Shown: positions 32,921 to 38,464 of the stretch, one piece after another | Layout of the letters: every line of letters begins with the position of its first letter | Numbering within the stretch: the first letter of the stretch is position 1 | Assembly (NCBI RefSeq): GCF_001544575.2 | Contig: NZ_FCNY02000039.1 | Coordinates: 1-38,464, forward strand | DNA from: Caballeronia cordobensis | Lineage (GTDB): Bacteria; Pseudomonadota; Gammaproteobacteria; Burkholderiales; Burkholderiaceae | Reading direction: 5' to 3' | Length of the DNA: 38,464 bases | Made by a program: the position numbers and the translations under genes | The notes under the pieces: generated by a model | Database searches by the model: none | Seen by the model: only the letters and a program-made list of their open reading frames with translations | What the model was told of the DNA's origin: nothing

Positions 32921-33616
32921 TTAGTCGAAGCCGAGAAACGTCGAGAATTTCTGCACCGGCTCGCGCGCCATATCGATGCGATTGACGGGCGCTTCTTCAT
33001 CGGAGAAGCCGAGACTCATGCCGCACACGACCTCGTAGCCCGGCGCAAGGTCGAGATGATCCGCGATGACGTTCTGGAACCGCGCGAACGATACCTGCGC
33101 GCACGTCGCGAGACCGACCGCGCGCGCCGCCAGCATGACCGTCTGGATGAAGATGCCGTAATCGAGCCAGCTATATTTCGTGAGCGTGGAATCGATCGCG
33201 AAGATCAGACCGACCGGCGCGCCGAAGAAATCGTAGTTTCTCGCGGTGACGTTCGAACGCAGCCGCAGATCCGACTTCGGCACGCCGAGCGCGCCGTAAT
33301 AGCGCATGCCGAACGTTTCCTGGCGCGAGCGCATGTCGTCGGGCAAAGGGTCGGGCATGTGGCGCAAGGGCGGATGCGCGTCATCATCGTGCGCCCGCCG
33401 CAATGCTTCGCTCAACGCGAGCTTGCGCGCGCCCGTCAGCGCATACACGCGCCAGGGCTGCGTGTTCGAATTGCTGGGCGCATTGCGCGCAACATCGAGT
33501 ATGTCTTCGATGACGCGGCGCGCCACCGCGTCTTCCCTGAAGAAGCGGATTGCGCGGCGCGAACGGATGATTGCATCGACGACGGAAGCGTCGGGGTGAG
33601 CGTGACGATCGATCAT
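32921..33616 (-). CDS. Nitroreductase-family FMN oxidoreductase
   Basis: A 231-residue flavoprotein of the nitroreductase superfamily, which uses NAD(P)H to reduce nitro groups, quinones or other acceptors. The FMN-binding R-R-x-I-R motif is near residue 18 (RSRRAIRFF), followed by NAPSNSNTQPWRVYAL near 45-60. The middle carries SWLDYGIFIQTVMLAARAVGLAT (about 150-172), and the C-terminus has the flavin-binding VVCGMSLGFSDEEAP. The ATG at 33616 gives the family's usual length; a longer frame to 33703 is unlikely. The ribosome site is weak. Substrate unknown. Confidence 0.9.
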   Translation of the reverse strand: MIDRHAHPDASVVDAIIRSRRAIRFFREDAVARRVIEDILDVARNAPSNSNTQPWRVYALTGARKLALSEALRRAHDDDAHPPLRHMPDPLPDDMRSRQETFGMRYYGALGVPKSDLRLRSNVTARNYDFFGAPVGLIFAIDSTLTKYSWLDYGIFIQTVMLAARAVGLATCAQVSFARFQNVIADHLDLAPGYEVVCGMSLGFSDEEAPVNRIDMAREPVQKFSTFLGFD

Positions 33617-33740
33617 GAGGCGTGGGCGGGTCAGCGAAGTTGCCCCATGATGACACGGCGAAAAGCGGCGCTGCGGCGAAATCTGTGCAAGACCATCATG
33701 CACGAAACGCGATGCAGCGCCTTGGCGCCGGCCGTGCGGA

Positions 33741-34487
33741 TCAGCGCATGCCGCCGCTTGCGATGAGGCTCTCGCCCGTCATCCAGCGCGCATCGTCGGA
33801 AGCGAGAAACACCGCGATCGATGCGATATCGTCCGGCTGGCCGAGACGGCCGAGCGGCGTCTGTGCGAGCGCGGCCGTTTCGAAATCGGAACCGACGATG
33901 CCCGCGCTATGCGTCCCTTCGGTCACGACGATGCCCGGATTGATCGAATTCACGCGAATCTTTCTCGCACCGAGTTCGCGCGCGAGCGCGCCCGTGATGG
34001 CATCGACCGCGCCTTTGGTGCCGCTATACACCGCGCTCGCCGGCGGCGTGATGCGCGTGACGACCGAACTCACGTTGATGATGCTCGCGCCCTCGCCGAG
34101 ATGCTTCGCCGCGGCTTGCGTCGTCAATAGCGTGCCGAGCACGTTGACATTGAACTGCTTATGGAAGTGCTCTTCGGTGATTTCCTCGATCGGCGCGAAC
34201 TCGTAGACGCCCGAGTTGTTGACGAGAATATCGAGGCGTCCGTACGTTTCGATCGCGGCGTTCACGATGCCTTGCGCATCCGCGGCTTTCGACACATCGC
34301 CGCCGACTGCGATCGCCCGTCCGTTTTTCGCGTTGATGTCCGCGACGACCGCGTCCGCGCCCGCCTTGCTGCTCGCATAATTGACGACGACTGCCGCGCC
34401 TTCCGCTGCCAGCGCCTTGGCGATAGCCGCGCCGATGCCTTTCGATGCGCCCGTGACGACCGCCACCTTGCCTGCGAGTTTGCTCAT
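33741..34487 (-). CDS. Short-chain dehydrogenase/reductase, FabG-like
   Basis: A 248-residue classical SDR. TGASKGIG is at 12-19 and NNSG near 90; the catalytic set lies in INVSSVVTRITPPASAVYSGTK (Ser, Tyr, Lys), and NPGIVVTEGTHSAG follows. This is the usual 3-oxoacyl-ACP reductase-type sequence, but stand-alone copies away from fatty-acid genes often act on other ketones or alcohols. AAGGAAA is about 9 bases before the ATG. It is divergent from the methyltransferase gene, with a GCACTG/CAGTGC dyad between them. Confidence 0.9.
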   Translation of the reverse strand: MSKLAGKVAVVTGASKGIGAAIAKALAAEGAAVVVNYASSKAGADAVVADINAKNGRAIAVGGDVSKAADAQGIVNAAIETYGRLDILVNNSGVYEFAPIEEITEEHFHKQFNVNVLGTLLTTQAAAKHLGEGASIINVSSVVTRITPPASAVYSGTKGAVDAITGALARELGARKIRVNSINPGIVVTEGTHSAGIVGSDFETAALAQTPLGRLGQPDDIASIAVFLASDDARWMTGESLIASGGMR

Positions 34488-34536
34488 GATCGATTTCCTT
34501 GAAGAGGTTATTTAACGCCGGGGTTGACCGTTCTGT

Positions 34537-34561
34537 GCACTGTAGACATCCCGTGCAGTGC
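34537..34561. promoter_or_regulatory. Dyad between the SDR and methyltransferase genes
   Basis: Perfect arms GCACTG (34537-34542) and CAGTGC (34556-34561) lie in the 137-bp divergent region. A TTGACC at 34524-34529 may be part of a promoter. It could be the site of a shared regulator (HxlR- or TetR-like); this is inference. Confidence 0.35.
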
Positions 34562-34624
34562 GATAAAGCAGGCTAAAGTGAAAAGACTTGCAGTCTCGGG
34601 CGAATAATCGACTGGAGATGACGC

Positions 34625-35449
34625 ATGAACCCGAACACGCTTCGCACCGACACGCAGTTCGCGGGCCGGATTCCCGAGCTTTACGACCAGCTTCTCGTGC
34701 CGATGCTCTTCGAGACCTACGCAACCGATATCGCAAAACGCGCGGCGGCGCTCGATCCGTCGCACGTGCTGGAGACGGCCGCGGGCACGGGCGCGGTCAC
34801 GCGCGCGTTGGCGCGCGAGCTGGCGGCGCATGCCGATATCGTCGCGACGGACCTGAATCAGGCGATGCTTGATCGCGCGTCGATGACGCCCATCGGCAAG
34901 CCCGTGATGTGGCGGCAGGCGAATGCGCTGCAATTGCCCTTCGGCGACGCGCGCTTCGACATGGTCGTGTGTCAGTTCGGCGCGATGTTCTTTCCGGACA
35001 AGACCGCTGCGTATGCCGAAGCGCATCGCGTGTTGCGGCCGGGTGGCACGCTGCTTTTCAATGTGTGGGACCGCATCGAGGAGAACGCGTTCGCCGACAC
35101 GATAACCGAGGCGCTCGGCGCGCTTTTTCCCGATGATCCGCCGCTTTTCATGAAACGCACGCCGCACGGATATTTCGATTGCGAAGCGATCGCGCGCGAT
35201 CTCGCTGGCGCGGGCTTCGATGCGACGCCGCAATTCGATACCGTGACGCGGGTCAGCCGCGCGCCATCGGCGCAGACGGTCGCCATCGCGTATTGTCAGG
35301 GCACGCCCCTGCGCAACGAAATCGAAGCGCGCCCGCATGCGAGCCTCGATGAAGCCACATCGGCGTGCGCGGCGGCGATCGCGGCGCGCTTCGGTTCAGG
35401 CGAGGTCGAGGGGAAGATTCAGGCGCATGTGGTGGTTGTGAAGCGCTAG
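34625..35449 (+). CDS. Class I SAM-dependent methyltransferase
   Basis: A 274-residue enzyme. The SAM-binding motif I is DPSHVLETAAGTGAVTRALA (about 50-68); the later steps include DIVATDLNQAMLDRA, LPFGDARFDMVVCQFGAMFF (motif IV-like) and EAHRVLRPGGTLLFNVWD. It belongs to the Methyltransf_11/25 type related to ubiquinone or small-molecule methyltransferases; the substrate cannot be named. GGAG about 9 bases before the ATG is a normal ribosome site. Its stop overlaps the stop of the convergent monooxygenase gene by 4 bases. Confidence 0.88.
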   Translation: MNPNTLRTDTQFAGRIPELYDQLLVPMLFETYATDIAKRAAALDPSHVLETAAGTGAVTRALARELAAHADIVATDLNQAMLDRASMTPIGKPVMWRQANALQLPFGDARFDMVVCQFGAMFFPDKTAAYAEAHRVLRPGGTLLFNVWDRIEENAFADTITEALGALFPDDPPLFMKRTPHGYFDCEAIARDLAGAGFDATPQFDTVTRVSRAPSAQTVAIAYCQGTPLRNEIEARPHASLDEATSACAAAIAARFGSGEVEGKIQAHVVVVKR

Positions 35450-37059
35450 GGTCGGAGCACGTGTTCGAGCCACCCCACCACCGCATCCGGCGAACACGAG
35501 GCGCTTCTGAAGCCGATATGGCCATCGGGCCGCACGACCCACGTCATGCCGTGCTTCGCGCCGAACGCGGCGGCGAACTCGCCTGCGCGATCGCTCAACG
35601 AGCGATAGGCTTCTCCCGACGGCTCAAATGACGGCGCGTTCGCCACGTCGGGCGAGACGATCAGCAGTGCGTTCGCCGCCGTGCCGAGCGCGCCGCGCCA
35701 CGCATCGACGGTGGCATCGAACGCGGCGATGCGCGCGCCATCGGCGGCGTCATCGATATAGCCCAAAAGCGTATGACGTCCGCGCCCGATATGGTCCTGC
35801 AAACGCTGCGCATGTCCGATGAACGCCTGCACGAGGCCGCCGACTTCGGGTACGCGATCGCCGGGCGCGGGCAATTCGGACGCGATCTCCGCGCATTCGT
35901 CCGCGACGATCGGACTGCCGCGATAACCGATCAGCAATTGCGTCTCGCGCATCGCGGGCCGAATCTCGCCATGCGCGAGCACGGTGTTCATCGCGCGGCT
36001 CGTCTGTTCGACGACATCGAGCCCCACCGGCCGCCGCTCCGCTTCGTAACTCGCGAGCAGCGATTCGCCCGCGAGGCCGCGCACCGCGAGCGCGAGTTTC
36101 CACGCGAGATTGTGCGCATCCTGCAGGCCCGTGTTCATGCCCTGCCCGCCGACGGGCGGATGAATGTGCGCGGCATCGCCCGCGAGAAACACGCGGCCCC
36201 GCGCGTAATGCTGCGCGATCCGATGACTCACGCGATACACTGACGACCAGCGCATCGACGAAAGCCGCGTGCCCTTCGGCAGAATCGGCAGCATGATGCG
36301 CTGGACTTCGTCGAAATCGGGCGTGGAGTTGAGCGTGTGGCGCGCGGCGTCGTCGGCGAGCAAGACCATCGAGAGGCGATAGCGCCGCGCCGAACCACGC
36401 ACCGGCAAGGCCGCGAGCGTGGTCGAACCGGCATCGCCGGCGCCCGACGCGTTGAAGCGATACATGCGGCCGCGCGGCAGGTTCCAGTCGACATCGAGAT
36501 CGGCGAGCATGAAGGTTTGCGGATACTGATCGCCCTCGTACGCCATGTTCATGTGCCGCCGCACGGTGCTGCGCGCGCCGTCGCAGCCCACGAGCCAGCG
36601 GCAGCGGATGGTGCGCGACTCGCCGCACGCGTCCTGAATGCGCACATCGACGGCATCGGCGGATTCGGTGAAATCGACGAGCGTCGCGCCGTATTCGACG
36701 TGTCCTCCGTTGCGCGCGAGCGCCGCCTCCAGAATGCGCTCGGTCTCGAACTGCGCGAGCGCGAGCGCGCCGTACGGCAGCCCTTCGCGCGGAATCTGCA
36801 CGCTGAACGCGGGCGCGCCGTCCTGGAACGTCTCGGCGGCGGTGAGCCATAAACCTGCGTCGATCGCCTCGCGCGCGATGCCGAGATCCTCGAAAATCTC
36901 GAGCGTGCGCGCCGTGACGCCCAGCGCCTTCACGAAGAAAGTGCGTTCGTCGTGGGCGTCGATGATGCGCACTTTCACGCCGTCGCGGCGCAGTTCGGCG
37001 GCAAGCATCAGGCCGACGGGGCCCGCGCCGGCAATCAGCACATCTGTCGTATCGAACAT
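35446..37059 (-). CDS. FAD-dependent aromatic monooxygenase (PheA/TfdB type)
   Basis: A 537-residue flavoprotein hydroxylase of the FAD_binding_3 family, which hydroxylates phenolic or related aromatic substrates using NAD(P)H and O2. The GxGxxG motif is at 11-16 (AGAGPVGLMLA), the DG motif near 160 (VGCDGARSTVRR), and the GD motif near 295 (AGDAAHIHPPVGGQGMNTGL, then QDAHNLAWKLA). A thioredoxin-like C-terminal domain seems to be present from about 430. GGGAG lies before the ATG. The divergent IclR-type gene 160 bp away is the likely local regulator, a typical pairing in aromatic degradation. The natural substrate is unknown; no ring-cleavage gene is in the window. Confidence 0.9.
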   Translation of the reverse strand: MFDTTDVLIAGAGPVGLMLAAELRRDGVKVRIIDAHDERTFFVKALGVTARTLEIFEDLGIAREAIDAGLWLTAAETFQDGAPAFSVQIPREGLPYGALALAQFETERILEAALARNGGHVEYGATLVDFTESADAVDVRIQDACGESRTIRCRWLVGCDGARSTVRRHMNMAYEGDQYPQTFMLADLDVDWNLPRGRMYRFNASGAGDAGSTTLAALPVRGSARRYRLSMVLLADDAARHTLNSTPDFDEVQRIMLPILPKGTRLSSMRWSSVYRVSHRIAQHYARGRVFLAGDAAHIHPPVGGQGMNTGLQDAHNLAWKLALAVRGLAGESLLASYEAERRPVGLDVVEQTSRAMNTVLAHGEIRPAMRETQLLIGYRGSPIVADECAEIASELPAPGDRVPEVGGLVQAFIGHAQRLQDHIGRGRHTLLGYIDDAADGARIAAFDATVDAWRGALGTAANALLIVSPDVANAPSFEPSGEAYRSLSDRAGEFAAAFGAKHGMTWVVRPDGHIGFRSASCSPDAVVGWLEHVLRP

Positions 37060-37180
37060 GATGCGATTTCTCCCGAGGAAACCGTCGAAAGCCTTGGCGG
37101 CGCCGCATGCGCGACCCTGCGCGATCGTCAGAATAACGCGTTCGGCGCAGTGCGCGCGCGTTGCGCGAATCGTCTCGCGC

Positions 37181-37186
37181 TATGAT
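37181..37186 (+). promoter_or_regulatory. Candidate -10 of the IclR gene
   Basis: TATGAT (37181-37186) about 33 bases before the IclR ATG. The best upstream hexamer (TTGCGC, 37161-37166) is only 14 bases away, so the promoter is tentative. Confidence 0.3.
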
Positions 37187-37219
37187 TTGCCCATCGCACG
37201 ATGACAACCCCAGCCGATC

Positions 37220-38119
37220 ATGGCCCGACGAAGCAAACAGGAAGACACTCAGCCGGACAACCTCGAGACCGCCGACGAAGACGTATCGTCCGGCGGCGGC
37301 TCCAGCTATCTCGTGCCGGGCCTCGAACGCGGCCTGCGCATCCTTGCCGAGTTCTCGGCGCGCGAGCCGGTTCTGGGCGCGCCGGAGCTATCGCGGCGCA
37401 TCGGCATTCCACGCACAACGACCTTCCGTCTGCTGCAAACCCTCGAAGCACTCGGCTTTCTCGAACGCGTGAACGGCGACCGCAATTTCAGGCTGGGCGT
37501 CGCGGTGTTGCGGCTCGGTTTCGAATACGTGAACTCGCTGGAATTGACCGATTTCGGCACGCCGATTCTCGAGCGCCTGCGCGACGCGACCGGGCTGTCC
37601 ACGCATCTGCTGATTCGCGATCAGCGCGACGTCGTGTTCGTTGCGAAGGCGCAGAGTCACGAGCCGCTTTTCAGCTCAGTGAAGGTGCATGTCGGCACGC
37701 GTTTGCCTGCGCACGCGACGGTGCATGGGCATGTGCTAATGGGCGATTTGTCGCTTTCCGCGCTCAAGGTGCTTTATCCCGAAGCGCAACTGGAGAAGTA
37801 CACGGAGCGTACGCCCGCGACCGTCGAGGAGCTTTATGAGCGTGTGGAGGAGTGCGCTTTGCTTGGCTATGGGTTGAGTGAGGCATCGTTCGAGCGCGGG
37901 ATTTCGGTTGTTACCGCACCCGTGAGGGATCATTCGGGGGCGATCGTGGCGGCGGTGGCGGCGACCGTGCCGCGGTCGGATATCGGGGTTGATGAGGAAA
38001 AGTCGCGGCTCGTCGAGGCGATTTGTGCTGCGGCGTTTGAGCTTTCTACTCGGTTGAATTATCGTGGGGCGGGGGGGGATCCTACTGCTGTGCTTGCTGC
38101 GCGGTGGGTGCTTGCTTAG
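37220..38119 (+). CDS. IclR-family transcriptional regulator
   Basis: A 299-residue regulator. An acidic N-terminal tail (about 1-28) is followed by the winged helix-turn-helix (SYLVPGLERGLRILAEFS, ELSRRIGIPRTTTFRLLQTL, residues 29-90), and then the IclR effector domain (about 105-280; TGLSTHLLIRDQRDVVFVAK, LPAHATVHGHVLM, GYGLSEASFERGISVVTAPV). It probably senses an aromatic compound and controls the divergent monooxygenase gene. Codon use shifts in the last third: CTT, GCT, GTT and GGG become common, unlike the C-ending codons before about 37720. A run of eight G is at 38071-38078 near the end. Confidence 0.93.
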   Translation: MARRSKQEDTQPDNLETADEDVSSGGGSSYLVPGLERGLRILAEFSAREPVLGAPELSRRIGIPRTTTFRLLQTLEALGFLERVNGDRNFRLGVAVLRLGFEYVNSLELTDFGTPILERLRDATGLSTHLLIRDQRDVVFVAKAQSHEPLFSSVKVHVGTRLPAHATVHGHVLMGDLSLSALKVLYPEAQLEKYTERTPATVEELYERVEECALLGYGLSEASFERGISVVTAPVRDHSGAIVAAVAATVPRSDIGVDEEKSRLVEAICAAAFELSTRLNYRGAGGDPTAVLAARWVLA

Positions 38120-38194
38120 GGTTTGGTTTTTCGATTCGCCGGATCCCGGTTTCTTGGTGGTCTATTAGCACTGCCCCTCCCCGGGGCGGGGGTA

Positions 38195-38220
38195 ACTTTC
38201 TTTGCTGCTGCAAAGAAAGT
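38195..38220. repeat. Perfect 11-bp-arm hairpin within the terminal repeat
   Basis: ACTTTCTTTGC (38195-38205) and GCAAAGAAAGT (38210-38220) with loop TGCT. It lies about 75 bp after the IclR stop and could work as a terminator-like or REP-type structure. Confidence 0.6.
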
Positions 38221-38416
38221 CACCAAAGAAAGCAGCTTCTCACCGCCCGCGGTCACACGCACGTTGGCCATTTTTCTCCTCCGGGAACGGCCCTCGCCTA
38301 AAGAGTGCCCTCACAGGCCCAACCGGGCTTGGATCGCGCACGGTCTGACTCGCCATACCATTAAGCGCGCTGGTTCAGCACAAAATTGCTTCGGCACAGC
38401 GCTGCGCGCTGCCGTT

Positions 38417-38461
38417 GGGTATGCGAGGGAAACCAGCGAACACGAATGCGCTCGCATACCC
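38417..38461. repeat. Long inverted pair GGGTATGCGAG / CTCGCATACCC
   Basis: Perfect 11-bp arms (38417-38427 and 38451-38461) separated by 23 bases, at the very edge of the window, so the element may continue to the right. It looks like part of a REP/BIME-type palindromic unit. Confidence 0.5.
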
Positions 38462-38464
38462 GAT

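Larger units (their letters stand above)
38120..38464. repeat. Palindrome-rich interspersed repeat region at the right edge (no gene)
   Basis: About 345 bp without a gene. After a G/T-rich stretch comes CCCCTCCCC/GGGGCGGGG (38174-38191), then a perfect 11-bp hairpin ACTTTCTTTGC/GCAAAGAAAGT (38195-38220), a second copy-like AAAGAAAGCAGC, and finally a perfect pair GGGTATGCGAG/CTCGCATACCC (38417-38427, 38451-38461). The TTTCTTTGCTGCTGCAAAGA core is of a kind I recall as recurring between genes in Paraburkholderia and Caballeronia. A 65-codon plus-strand frame from 38104 is a shadow. The first hairpins may also stop iclR transcription. Confidence 0.65.

Noticed and set aside
1..38464. CRISPR array, tRNA, rRNA, IS element or prophage
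   Set aside because: No regularly spaced repeats, cloverleaf-like sequence, transposase or phage structural genes were seen.

Overview
The window is high-GC DNA with the gene content and repeats of a beta-proteobacterium in the Burkholderia group (Burkholderia / Paraburkholderia / Caballeronia). The evidence is the N-terminus of an sdhC-type gene at the left edge, a metR-metE pair, an RcnB-like protein, a CheB-CheR-kinase fusion, many LysR/IclR regulators, and an interspersed repeat at the right edge of a kind common in these genomes. It looks chromosomal or chromid-like. I see no rRNA, tRNA, CRISPR array, insertion sequence or prophage.

Left part (1-9.4 kb): the first codons of sdhC run off the left edge, divergent from a LysR regulator. 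Then come a Tat-exported beta-carbonic anhydrase and, on the other strand, an alanine/glycine:cation symporter. A DUF2165 membrane protein follows, and then a leftward group of three: a TonB-dependent siderophore-type receptor behind a good Fur-box match, a sulfonate-type periplasmic binding protein, and a TauD-like 2-oxoglutarate dioxygenase. That group has no ABC permease or ATPase beside it and carries a large nested hairpin between its first two genes.

Middle (9-20 kb): two small conserved genes (DUF1801, DUF4142), a hybrid PAS histidine kinase, the divergent metR/metE pair with a long perfect dyad between them, a membrane diguanylate cyclase without a product-inhibition site, a beta-class glutathione transferase, a run of small proteins (one pair translationally coupled), RcnB, a zinc-ribbon mini-protein with a clear terminator, and an MgtC-family membrane protein.

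20-31 kb: a pyruvate-oxidase-like thiamine-diphosphate enzyme, a GH-A-clan lipoprotein glycosidase, a YghA-like dehydrogenase, and a signalling pair made of a free-standing CheB with a Cys/His tail and a 1388-residue CheB-CheR-PAS-kinase-receiver fusion. Next to these is a serine-recombinase homologue that has lost its catalytic residues.

Right part (31-38.5 kb): small unknown proteins, a LysE-type exporter, a nitroreductase, an SDR, a methyltransferase, a PheA/TfdB-type flavin monooxygenase and its divergent IclR regulator. The IclR gene changes codon usage sharply toward G/T-ending codons over its last third and runs into a palindrome-rich repeat that continues to the window end.

Most genes are ordinary housekeeping or accessory genes. 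The points that most deserve a second look are the Fur-box/TonB receptor/sulfonate-protein/TauD group, the catalytically dead recombinase, the duplicated CheB signalling pair, the metR-metE dyad, and the codon shift leading into the terminal repeat. Nothing here proves an undescribed system. Many convergent gene pairs end within a few bases of each other, so antisense read-through may be common.
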